The notes beneath the pieces are model-generated. The model had not been told where the DNA came from. It saw nothing but the letters and a program-made list of their open reading frames with translations, and searched no databases. 40,959 bases of DNA from Puniceicoccaceae bacterium (GTDB lineage: Bacteria; Verrucomicrobiota; Verrucomicrobiia; Opitutales; Opitutaceae): positions 1-40,959 of the forward strand of contig REEB01000155.1 in assembly GCA_007695295.1 (NCBI GenBank). The letters run 5' to 3'. The first letter of the stretch is position 1; every line of letters starts with the position of its first letter. A program made the translations under genes and the position numbers. Shown here in pieces: positions 8,186 through 16,091 of the stretch.

Positions 8186-8652
8186 AAACCGCATATTTGA
8201 TTATCGGCCCGCTCGCCCTTGCCACCCTCGTGATCGGATGCAAACCATCGGCCCGCTCCGGAAGCGAGCCGGAAACCTCTGCGACCCGCCAGATCAGTCA
8301 GGCGCCAGCGGAGACCCGTCCGTCAACGGCCGACTTGGACTCCTTCAGGCATGCCCAAAAAGCGGCCTATATCAAAACCCTCGAAACTCGTCTGGCAGAG
8401 CTTAATCAGAACATTGACGAGCTTTCCGCCGACATCGAGAGATCAAGTCTGGCCGTCAAAGCGGAAGCACAACCGCGGGTCATGGCCTTGCGTGCTCAGT
8501 CCGACCTGCTCCAGGAGCAATTGGACACGGTGAAAGACGCCGGTGAATCAACTTGGGAAAGCGTCAAGACCTCCACGAGCAATGCTTACAGCGAATTGAA
8601 AGAAGGCTTTCACAACACCCGGGAATGGCTGGGCGAAAAGATCTCACCCTGA
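8182..8652 (+). CDS. coiled-coil lipoprotein, stress-protein-like
   Basis: A 156-residue predicted lipoprotein. A hydrophobic signal segment (residues 5-19) ends in the lipobox VIGC with the lipidated Cys at residue 20. A Ser/Thr/Pro-rich linker follows, then a long amphipathic helical region (about 55-125), and a C-terminal segment (ESTWESVKTSTSNAYSELKE) of the YtxH/LEA-like type seen in envelope stress proteins. It starts inside the stop codon of the response regulator, so the two are co-transcribed. The molecular function is unknown; an envelope stress role is inferred from its sequence type and neighbours. Confidence 0.75.
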   Translation: MKTAYLIIGPLALATLVIGCKPSARSGSEPETSATRQISQAPAETRPSTADLDSFRHAQKAAYIKTLETRLAELNQNIDELSADIERSSLAVKAEAQPRVMALRAQSDLLQEQLDTVKDAGESTWESVKTSTSNAYSELKEGFHNTREWLGEKISP

Positions 8653-9004
8653 TCGCGGCCTTCATCATCGCCCGGCCTTGCTTCCTGCAGTGCAGTCGGC
8701 AAAGGACGATGGAATGCATGGACGAGAACAGAACACCATCACCAGGCGGATTCAAGCCGCAACCCTTTGGGTGGGCCGCCCAGTGCGGCCGCGGAAACGC
8801 ACTTCTGACCAACGCTAGCCGTGAATCTTGTCAGCGGGCCCGTTCGTTGACCAAGTCCGGCCTGAACATCAAATTCTGCGAAACAGCGTCGCGGTAACAG
8901 CGAGTCCCATCCTGGACGGTAATAATGGATCCTGTCCGGCATGATTCGGAGGCCTGAAATCGATTGCGGCCGGCGACAACTTGCGGTCCGGGACAATCCG
9001 AGCG
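8653..9004. other. intergenic stretch without recognised content
   Basis: These 352 bases lie between the lipoprotein stop and the transglutaminase start. Short open frames exist on both strands but show no domain-like pattern. I found no clear terminator, promoter hexamers or repeat. Confidence 0.4.
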
Positions 9005-9946
9005 ATGAGTACTGCCTATCCAGCCATGAATCCCACTTTTCCTTTCGATATCACCCTGCGCGTGGGCTGCAGCCTGGCCTACGAAGTCACGGGCACCGCT
9101 TCACTCCTGCTCAACGTCCAGCCCCGAACCTCAGGCCAGCATGCCGTCATTTTTGAAGCCTTGACGCTGGGCAACGAGCTTCCGTCCACTGAATTCACCG
9201 ATAGTCACGGCAACCGCGTCCTGAGGGTGAAGCTCGCGCCGGGCTCCAACTACATCCGGCACGATGCGATCGTCGCGGCGTCCTCCCGCCCCGACAACCA
9301 CGGCATGCCCGACGTGCAACCGCTTCCCCCCGACCAGTTGCCCCCGGAAGCACTCCGCTACCTTGCGCCCAGCCGCTATTGCGATTCCGACAAACTGTCC
9401 AATTTCGCCTGGGAAAAATTCGGGCACATCGAACACGGCCTGCCGCGGGTCCGTGCGATCAGCAAGTGGATTCATGATACTATCGAATACCGCTACCTGT
9501 CAGGTCGACCCGATCTCTCAGCTTGGGATGTCTTGCAGCGCGGCTACGGCGTCTGTCGCGATTTTGCCCATTTGGCCACGGCACTAAACCGGACCTTCAA
9601 CCTCCCCGCGCGCTATGTGGCCGGCCATATGCCGGACATCGGATTCCCCGATCCCGAAAATCACATGGATTTCCACGCCTACGCCGAAGTCTTTGTCGGG
9701 GGGTATTGGTTCGCAACCGATGCCCGGTTTCACGTGCCCCGGATCGGCCGGATCAGGATTGCCCACGGAATGGACGCGGCCGACTGCCCGTTCTCAACCA
9801 TTTACGGCAGTGCCGTCCTCAGCTACTGCCAAGTCTGGGCCTACCAAGTGGAGCGGGGGACGGTGGGCGTCGGAGATCCGCTCGATTTATCAAAACGCCT
9901 CGACAACCAGACGACGATCCGAACCGAAAGCCTGGAACCCCGCTGA
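9005..9946 (+). CDS. transglutaminase-like cysteine protease family protein
   Basis: A 313-residue protein of the bacterial transglutaminase-like superfamily. An N-terminal beta-rich domain (about 1-130) precedes the papain-like core, which shows the catalytic Cys in GYGVCRDFAH, the His in HMDFHAYAEV and the Asp in WFATDARF. Such proteins are usually proteases or amidases on peptides, and the substrate is unknown. No signal peptide is evident. The ATG at 9005 is chosen; the ATG at 9026 is equally possible. The last few codons lie inside direct repeat 2A (9927-10059), so the C-terminus may have been affected by the element insertion. Confidence 0.85.
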   Translation: MSTAYPAMNPTFPFDITLRVGCSLAYEVTGTASLLLNVQPRTSGQHAVIFEALTLGNELPSTEFTDSHGNRVLRVKLAPGSNYIRHDAIVAASSRPDNHGMPDVQPLPPDQLPPEALRYLAPSRYCDSDKLSNFAWEKFGHIEHGLPRVRAISKWIHDTIEYRYLSGRPDLSAWDVLQRGYGVCRDFAHLATALNRTFNLPARYVAGHMPDIGFPDPENHMDFHAYAEVFVGGYWFATDARFHVPRIGRIRIAHGMDAADCPFSTIYGSAVLSYCQVWAYQVERGTVGVGDPLDLSKRLDNQTTIRTESLEPR

Positions 9947-10059
9947 GAAACGTGCCGGGCGTTGGTCGGACGCTGGTCAGAACGCACCCCGGCAAATCCT
10001 TGGACCCGGCATCCTCCGCGGAGGCCCTGCGGCGGGCGACGGCTCCGTCATTCCTCCTG
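9927..10059. repeat. long direct repeat 2A
   Basis: This segment matches 10311-10432 at about 90 percent, apart from an 11-base insertion that partly repeats GGTCGGACGCTGGTCAG. It begins inside the last codons of the transglutaminase gene and ends at CCTG, the first bases of the element. Its right end repeats the stop codon and last codons of the membrane protein gene that lies beyond the element. Confidence 0.8.
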
Positions 10060-10310
10060 AGGTCAACAGCACTACCCATGGCGTCCGTAAGTCGTTGCTC
10101 ACCAATGGAGAGATTGCGCCCGTACCCATCATAATCGTAATCCTGCTCGTAATCCTAATCGACGGATCGAATGCACTTCTGCCAGCCGCATCGATGAAGA
10201 GTCCTCTGGGTACGGTCCAGGACCTGCATAAGAACGGGGAGTGGGACTACGATTAGGATTACGAGAAAGATTACGGGCTTGGACCAATGTGTCCTATTGT
10301 TGAACTCAGG
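10056..10310 (-). mobile_element. MITE-like repeat element, copy 2 (inverted)
   Basis: A 255-bp copy of the element at 2167-2441 in reverse orientation. The terminal inverted repeats are 10056-10068 (CCTGAGGTCAACA, one mismatch) and 10298-10310 (perfect). The GTAATC/GATTAC arms are at about 10131-10161 and 10245-10275, and the conserved core block TCATCGATGCGGCTGGCAGA is readable on the minus strand. Apparent open frames rich in Ile/Val/Leu across it are products of the hexamer arms, not a protein. Confidence 0.7.
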
Positions 10311-10432
10311 AAAGGTTGGAACCCCGCTGAGGCATTTGCCGGGCGCTGGTCAGAACGCACCCCGGCAAATCCTTGGACCCGGCATCAGTCGCGGAGGCCC
10401 TGCGGCGGGCGACATCTCCGTCATTGCTCCTG
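10311..10432. repeat. long direct repeat 2B with GC-rich hairpin
   Basis: The partner of 9927-10059. It starts directly after the right terminal repeat of the element and ends four codons into the membrane protein gene, stop codon included. It carries a perfect 10-bp inverted repeat ATTTGCCGGG/CCCGGCAAAT at about 10334-10370 with a 17-base loop, which could act as a two-way transcript end between convergent genes, though no T-run follows. Confidence 0.75.
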
Positions 10433-11302
10433 CACAAAGGCGTTGCGGAAGGTACCGGTCTCCGTCCGCAGGTCGTCGGGAAGATCCGCGCCGGTGGCAT
10501 ATTGAAAGAGCAGGGTCTTGAACACCGAGTCCACCGCCGAGGAAAACGAAAACCACAGCAACATCACCAACGCGGCGAGGGCGATGGTCAGGCTGAGCGT
10601 CAGGCCGCCGGTTTCCCAAGTGGCGAAAATCGCCAGCCCGAGCAGCAGGTAAAGGGGGATGCCGAGCAGAAACAGAACGCCGTTGATCGAAAACGTCCCC
10701 ACCAGCGCCGTGCCCCAGGTTTCCCTGACCAACCGCAGCGAGGACTTGAAGGCCGAGACCGGCCCTTCCCCCCGCACGGCGATGATCGGCACTACGAAAA
10801 ACGTCATCGCGGTCCAGGCGGTTCCCAAGAGCGACACCACCAGGCGGCCGACTTTTCGATTGTTCTCCAGGGATCGGATCACCATCCCGACCGCCGCGGC
10901 AACCAACGCCCAGGCGGCGATCTGCGGCAGGCGCTTGAGCGCGCCCCGCAAACCGTCCCCGACCCGCGGCGCATCGCCTTCGATCACCCGCATGGCGGAG
11001 ATCATCAGCGCACTGTTGAAAAAGACGATCACCAGGTAATTGACGAAATAAAACCCGAAAACGACCAACCCCGCGGCGATCCGCTCGCCATCGGTCATGG
11101 TGCCGGCATCCTGGGCCTCCATCCATCCCTCGATTGTGCCGCTGCCCCAAAGGGGCCCGGCAAACGAAAGCAGCACCAGGATCGTGGCTAATCCGGAAAG
11201 CACCGGAAAGACCATCAGGACTTTGTGCGTCCAGACGGTGCCGAGGCTGAGCTTGGTAAACTCCCAACTGCGCTTAAGGGTACTGAACATAACCGCCATC
11301 AA
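10421..11302 (-). CDS. polytopic integral membrane protein, DUF6159-like
   Basis: A 293-residue membrane protein with about six hydrophobic helices: near 28-50, 78-100, 130-145, 158-180, 205-230 and 232-262. The soluble loop MEAQDAGTMTDGERI separates the first two. The overall plan, with the RxxEFTKLSLGTVW N-terminus and the FKSSLRLVRETWG amphipathic segment, is like DUF6159 proteins, which resemble glycerophosphoryl diester phosphodiesterase membrane domains. No enzymatic motif is visible. The ATG at 11302 or the internal ATG five codons later (MFSTLKRSW) could be the start. The final codons and stop are inside direct repeat 2B. Confidence 0.75.
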   Translation of the reverse strand: MMAVMFSTLKRSWEFTKLSLGTVWTHKVLMVFPVLSGLATILVLLSFAGPLWGSGTIEGWMEAQDAGTMTDGERIAAGLVVFGFYFVNYLVIVFFNSALMISAMRVIEGDAPRVGDGLRGALKRLPQIAAWALVAAAVGMVIRSLENNRKVGRLVVSLLGTAWTAMTFFVVPIIAVRGEGPVSAFKSSLRLVRETWGTALVGTFSINGVLFLLGIPLYLLLGLAIFATWETGGLTLSLTIALAALVMLLWFSFSSAVDSVFKTLLFQYATGADLPDDLRTETGTFRNAFVQEQ

Positions 11303-11812
11303 GAAGAAGATTTCCCGGCCCGCAAGCGCGGAGTCCCGGCCGTGATAGGAGAGGAATCAGGCGGCAATCTGCTTCCGCCGCTTCCCATACCAGGCGGGTG
11401 AAAAACCGAATTCGGGCTGGCTGGTTCGATCGATTTATTGTCGGAGGTGGGTTGTTAATCGCGTGGATATTCCGGCGATGAAATCACTCCAGTTCCGCAG
11501 GGCATGGAATGGCTCCCTCCACCGCACACCCGGGCAACCAACGCGCCTTTCAGGGTTCTCCAGCCTCTGCACACCTGATCCTCGCGGTCTGCCGTGAGAC
11601 GCCACTCGACGAGCAAACCGAGATCGATCGACCGCAGGCCGCACCTGCCATCTTTTGACACCAGATTCTCGGCGGTGGCCGGAGGGCACCAGCCCGCCGC
11701 TGCTCGCTCAGCAGCAGAGGCCGCCGGTCGGGCCGCGTGGAACGTGACCGCCGGTAAAACCTTCCTCTGACCAACCCTCGGTCGACCCGGAGACTCGCCG
11801 TCCGGCCGGGCA
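11303..11812. other. 510-base stretch without recognised gene
   Basis: This lies between the PurA stop and the start of the membrane protein, both on the minus strand. Short frames on the minus strand (for example 11455-11661) show no family resemblance and no ribosome binding site. It may hold the promoter of the membrane protein gene and the PurA transcript end, but I cannot point to either. Confidence 0.4.
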
Positions 11813-13387
11813 CTACACGGTCAATTCCTCCACCCCGCCGCGGTCCAGCCGCAGCAACTCGTCGGTCGGCGGGAGATCGCGGATGACCTGCTCGCGGTCG
11901 GGACCGACGCCCAAGTAGCGCAGGTTGGGCAGGGGATCCAAGGGCGCGCCCTCCGGCCAAGCCGCCTCGATCACCGCCCGCATCATCCCCGCGGTGTAGG
12001 CGCGGGCCGCTTCAGGCAGGTCAGCAAACCGGCGAACCGAGCCGAGATCTTCCCGCCAGGAGGGATAAAGGCGGTACACGGGCCGAAGGCGACGGCGCAC
12101 CGCCTCATCACGCGGGACCCGTTGGATCCGCCGCCCGGCCTCATCCTCATAAGCGTATCCGATTTTCAGTGACGGAACGGCGCCGCCGTCCGCCCCGAGG
12201 GCGTCGATCTTGTTGATCATGAGATCGTCGAACCCGCCGTAGCGGAGAGTGTCGGCCTTTTCCACCGCATCAAACCAGCCGACCATGCGCTGGCGGCCGG
12301 TGGAGGTGCCGAACTCGAGGCGCTTGAGCCGTTCGCCCATGGGGTCGCCGTCCGGGATTTGGGTGAGAAAGGTGTGGGTGCCGACCTTGGTGTCGTAAGC
12401 CTTGGCCACCCCGAAGGTGTGGACGGGCTGCACGGGGATGCCAGCAGACTGGAACAACTCCGGCGTGTAGGTGTGGGAGGCGGTCACGTTGGGGGAAAAC
12501 CCGTGCCTCTTGTCCAGCCAGTAGGCTTGGCCGAACTCGCCGATCACGCTCCGCTCCGCCCGCAGCGCGCCCAAGACGCGCTCCCGCACATCCCCAATCC
12601 GCCCGGCCAAAGCCGATCCCGCCGTCCACCAGGTCTCGGCCATGGCCTCGACCTCGAGCGCGAATCCGCTTCCGCTCCGAAAGCGGCCGAAGTCGAACTC
12701 CGCCTCGGTGAAGATGCCCGCCTCGATCGCGGGCCGGTTGGCCCGCACTTCCGCCTCCGTGAGTCGGTCAAAAAAACCGGCGAAGGTCGCCGCATCGACC
12801 CGGCAGACATGCTCGATGGTGCGGAGCGCGCGGTCCGCCCGCGCCGCCAGCCGATCCCGGAAAGACCGCGCGTCGCCCCGAAACTCGGCGAAGAAGATGG
12901 GGAACTGCCCGACCTCATCGAGGTAGGCGGGGGTGATGCCCCGGCCGGTGGAGCCGCGGGCGGGCTCGCCGAGCACGTGTTCGCGGTAGTGCTCCCAGGC
13001 CAAGTCGAGCAGCCGGTGGCAAAGGTCGGAGACCATCGTGCGTTCGTCGACCAACAGCCGGTCCCGGATCACATGACCGCGCGCCTCCAGCGGCCGCGTC
13101 TCCCACCAGATCTTGCGTGGGTCGGCCACCACCCCGGCCCCGAGCGCAAGGCACGGGACCGACTCCGCCACCACCCCGGCGGGGAGCAGGTTCAGCTTGA
13201 GGCCACCGGCGGTATGGCCGGAGTTGGCGCCTCCGTTGACCTTGAGGACGACTCCAACCGGCGCTTCCAGACCGGTGGCGGCGCGAAGTTCGTCGATCAC
13301 CTCCGGGATGAGCCGGCCCTTGCCTTCGTCGCCGGTGCTGACACCGACGTCGGCGATGAGATTGCTGCGAAAGGGTTTCAATGCCAT
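11813..13387 (-). CDS. purA: divergent, long adenylosuccinate synthetase
   Basis: A 524-residue protein, against about 430 for typical PurA, which makes adenylosuccinate from IMP, aspartate and GTP in AMP synthesis. Core motifs are present: GDEGKG (19-24, catalytic D20), NGGANSGHT (51-59, catalytic H58), GSTGRGITPAY (145-155), an LD..HGFSPNVTAS segment (291-304) matching the PurA substrate loop, the aspartate loop GTSTGRQR (360-367) and NKID (392-395) as the guanine-specificity motif. Extra length is mainly around 160-280. The aspartate loop is less basic than the usual TTGRxRR. Enzyme activity as PurA is likely but a changed substrate preference is possible. It stands alone, 133 bases downstream of the CNNM gene's stop. 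Confidence 0.83.
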   Translation of the reverse strand: MALKPFRSNLIADVGVSTGDEGKGRLIPEVIDELRAATGLEAPVGVVLKVNGGANSGHTAGGLKLNLLPAGVVAESVPCLALGAGVVADPRKIWWETRPLEARGHVIRDRLLVDERTMVSDLCHRLLDLAWEHYREHVLGEPARGSTGRGITPAYLDEVGQFPIFFAEFRGDARSFRDRLAARADRALRTIEHVCRVDAATFAGFFDRLTEAEVRANRPAIEAGIFTEAEFDFGRFRSGSGFALEVEAMAETWWTAGSALAGRIGDVRERVLGALRAERSVIGEFGQAYWLDKRHGFSPNVTASHTYTPELFQSAGIPVQPVHTFGVAKAYDTKVGTHTFLTQIPDGDPMGERLKRLEFGTSTGRQRMVGWFDAVEKADTLRYGGFDDLMINKIDALGADGGAVPSLKIGYAYEDEAGRRIQRVPRDEAVRRRLRPVYRLYPSWREDLGSVRRFADLPEAARAYTAGMMRAVIEAAWPEGAPLDPLPNLRYLGVGPDREQVIRDLPPTDELLRLDRGGVEELTV

Positions 13388-13520
13388 GGCGGGAGGCGGC
13401 CCGCACGGTCACCGGAAGGGTGCCGGGAGAAGACCGCAAAAACCAAAAGGTTAAGCTTTGCCCAGCCTTAGAAACGAGGAAAAACCGCCGCCTTTTCCCC
13501 GCCCGGGCCGCCGCGACGGT

Positions 13521-14834
13521 TCAGCCCTCGCCACCTTCACTCTCCAAGGCCGGCCGGACCTTGACCGCGGTCGAGATGATGCGTCGCTCGCTCACCTCGA
13601 GGATCCGGATCTCCAGCCGGCCCAGCGTCACCACTTCGCCGTGCTGCGGCAAATAACCCAGCTCCGAGGTGATGAAACCGCCGAAGGTCGAAACGTTCTC
13701 CCCCGTCAGCTCGAGGCCGAGCGCATCGCCGACGTCGTGCAGCGGCGCCAGCCCCGCCACCAGCAACTCCCCGACCTCTCCGCGGCGGATCAAAACCTCG
13801 TCTTTGTCAAACTCGTCCTGAATGTCGCCGACCAGCTCCTCGAGTACGTTTTCCAGCGTGATCGCCCCGACGGTGCCGCCGAACTCGTCCACCACCAACG
13901 CGAAATGCCGCCGCTGTTTGAGCAGGCGCTGAAGGACGGTTTCGAGCGGGTCGTTGACCGAGATGAACAGCATTTCGCGGCGGATTTTCCGCAGATCGAT
14001 GCGGGCCAGGGCGGTCCCATGCCGGAAGAGGTCCTTGATGTGGACGAGGCCAACACAGTGGTCGAGGTCGCCCTCGCAGAGCGGGTAGCGGGTGTGGCCG
14101 GCGCGCCGGGCGAGATCGAGGTTGGTCTCCAGGCTATCATACAAATCCAGATACTGGAGCTGATTGCGTGGGATGAGAATGTCCTGGGCGATGCGTTTGC
14201 GCAGGTCGAGGACGTTGTGGAGAATGGTTTCCGCCAGCGGCGGCAGCTTCTCCTCTCCGCTCACCAGGGAGTGGATCTGCGCTTCCACATCGACCAGGTT
14301 GAGGTCGACCCGGGACTCAATTCGGAAGACCCGCAGGATCCGCGAGGTAATCGCGCTCAGCAGCGCGATCGGCGGCGCCGCCACAACCCGGAAGGCCCCC
14401 ACCGGCCAGGAAGCGAAGGCCAGGGTGCGGACGGGAAACTGCAATGCCATCGACCGCGGCACCAGCTCGCCGAGGATGAAGTGGACGCAGGCCGCAAGGA
14501 GGAAGCTCACCGCCAGGGCGGTCCGAAACTCCCACGTCTCCGGCAGCCAACCCAGCCTCCCGAGCAACGCCAACATCACCGGAACGAGCAGAAAGCCGAT
14601 GCCGACGGTGCAGAGCGTGACCCCGAAGCGGATGACTTTCAGGTAGGTCCCCATCGCGTTGAGCATGCGCTCGATCCGCCGGTGGCGGCGGGTCTCCTCC
14701 ACCATGCCGGCGTTGAAGCGCGAGAAGCGCAGCTTCACGAGGCTGAACTCGGCGGCCACAAAGAGCGCATTCATCCCCAGCAGCAGGAGGATGAGCAGCA
14801 GGATCAGGAGCAGGGCGTGGAGTTCGAAGGTCAC
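13521..14834 (-). CDS. CNNM/CorC-type transporter with CBS domains
   Basis: A 437-residue membrane protein of the hemolysin C/CNNM family (UPF0053), linked to magnesium or cobalt efflux. The N-terminal DUF21 domain has about four helices (4-25, 60-90, 105-125, 140-165) with the family motif GMNALFVAAEFSLVKLR. A CBS pair follows at about 215-335 (DILIPRNQLQYLD; FALVVDEFGGTVGAIT), then the CorC_HlyC domain at about 345-432 (STFGGFITSELGYLPQHGEVV). Its stop is 133 bases from the PurA start and its start is 18 bases from the HisC stop, so it is probably co-transcribed with hisC. Confidence 0.9.
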   Translation of the reverse strand: MTFELHALLLILLLILLLLGMNALFVAAEFSLVKLRFSRFNAGMVEETRRHRRIERMLNAMGTYLKVIRFGVTLCTVGIGFLLVPVMLALLGRLGWLPETWEFRTALAVSFLLAACVHFILGELVPRSMALQFPVRTLAFASWPVGAFRVVAAPPIALLSAITSRILRVFRIESRVDLNLVDVEAQIHSLVSGEEKLPPLAETILHNVLDLRKRIAQDILIPRNQLQYLDLYDSLETNLDLARRAGHTRYPLCEGDLDHCVGLVHIKDLFRHGTALARIDLRKIRREMLFISVNDPLETVLQRLLKQRRHFALVVDEFGGTVGAITLENVLEELVGDIQDEFDKDEVLIRRGEVGELLVAGLAPLHDVGDALGLELTGENVSTFGGFITSELGYLPQHGEVVTLGRLEIRILEVSERRIISTAVKVRPALESEGGEG

Positions 14835-14852
14835 GGTGGCGGGCGGCAGCCG

Positions 14853-15977
14853 TCAGCCTCGGACGCCACCCAAGACCCGGGGCAGCACCTCCAGCAGACG
14901 CAGATTTTCCTGCTCGGCACCGACCGATACCCGGAGCCACTCCGCCATGCCGTAACCCACCAGCGGACGCACGATGATGCCCGCCCGCTGCAATCCTTCG
15001 AATACCTGCCGCGCCGGGCCCACCTTCACGGCGATGAAGTTGGCCACGCTCGGAATGGTTTCCAGGCCGAGCCGGTCAAGGCCTTCGCCGAGTTGATCCA
15101 AGCCGGCCCGGTTGGCCTCGCGGCAACGGCGCAGAAAGGCTTCATCTTCGAGGGCGCCGAGGGCGGCCGCCTGGGCGACCGCATTGGTGTTGAAGGGCTG
15201 GCGGACCCGGTTGAGCGCGGCAATCAGCTCTTTGGGTCCATAGCCGTAGCCGAGGCGAAAGCCGGCCAGTCCGAAAATTTTGGAAAAGGTCCGCAGGCAA
15301 AGCACCAGCCGGCCCTCCTTGATCAGTGGCCGCAGATCCGCGGGCCGGTCGAGGTACTCGGCATAGGCCTCGTCAAAGACCAGCAGCACCTCCTCCGGCA
15401 GGCCGGCGGCCCAGGCGAGGATTTCCTCCGGATCATTGGCGGTCCCGGTGGGATTGTTCGGGCTGGGCAGAAAAACCACCCGGGTTCGCTCCGTCACCGC
15501 CGCCCGCATCGCCTCCAAGTCGTGGCGGTGGTCCCGCAGCGGCGCCTCGACCGGGCGGGCGCCAAAGAGCAGTGTGACCAGCTTGTAGACGATGAAGGCC
15601 CTCTCTCCCATGACGACTTCGTCCCCGGGGCTGAGAAAAGCATGGCCCACCAGCTCGATCAGTTCGTTGGACCCGTTGCCGGGCAGAATCTGATCGGGGG
15701 CGAGAGCATGGCGGGCCGCCAGTGCGCCGCGCAGGTGGTAAGCCCCGCCATCCGGATAGAGATGGACCCCCGTCAGCGCCCGGCGGGCCGCTTCCAGTGC
15801 CTTCGGAGCGGGACCGAAGGGATTCTCGTTTGAGGCCAGTTTCAGGACCGTTTCCGGATCCAGCCCCAGCTCCCGGGCCACTTCATCGATCGGGCGGCCG
15901 GGTTCGTAAACCGGTTGTTGCAGAACGGAGGGGCGAAGGATTTTTTCGATTCTGGCGGCGGGCGCGGTCGCTGGCAT
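14853..15977 (-). CDS. hisC: histidinol-phosphate aminotransferase
   Basis: A 374-residue fold-type I PLP enzyme that transfers an amino group from glutamate to imidazole acetol phosphate in histidine synthesis. Recognisable parts are LKLASNENPFGP (46-57), the GNGSNELI phosphate-binding segment, PNNPTGT (173-179), FDEAYAEY with the pyridine-binding Asp, and SKIFGLAGFRLGYG with the Schiff-base Lys at K233. The N-terminal VYEPGRP is the family arm. It is divergent from the rhomboid gene (114-base gap) and leads into the CNNM gene 18 bases downstream. No other histidine genes are in the window. Broad aromatic aminotransferase activity cannot be excluded. Confidence 0.92.
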   Translation of the reverse strand: MPATAPAARIEKILRPSVLQQPVYEPGRPIDEVARELGLDPETVLKLASNENPFGPAPKALEAARRALTGVHLYPDGGAYHLRGALAARHALAPDQILPGNGSNELIELVGHAFLSPGDEVVMGERAFIVYKLVTLLFGARPVEAPLRDHRHDLEAMRAAVTERTRVVFLPSPNNPTGTANDPEEILAWAAGLPEEVLLVFDEAYAEYLDRPADLRPLIKEGRLVLCLRTFSKIFGLAGFRLGYGYGPKELIAALNRVRQPFNTNAVAQAAALGALEDEAFLRRCREANRAGLDQLGEGLDRLGLETIPSVANFIAVKVGPARQVFEGLQRAGIIVRPLVGYGMAEWLRVSVGAEQENLRLLEVLPRVLGGVRG

Positions 15978-16091
15978 TTGGATCTCCCCGGGTTAGCAAG
16001 CCCCCCCGCAATGGCAAACCTAAACTCCCGGCGATGGCAACCGCGCCTTGGTTGCCAACAGCGCCACCGCCCCACAGGCTTTCCGAAGTTC

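Noticed and set aside
10131-10275. Ile/Val/Leu-rich peptide frames over the repeat element (similar at 2319-2400)
   Set aside because: They come from reading GTAATC/GATTAC hexamer arms and are not conserved as proteins between the two copies.
11455-11661. Minus-strand frame as a small gene in the 510-base gap
   Set aside because: No ribosome binding site, no recognisable pattern, and overlapping frames of similar length exist.
13458-15833. 791-codon open frame on the plus strand opposite the CNNM and hisC genes
   Set aside because: Antisense to two clear family members; the product has shadow-frame composition.
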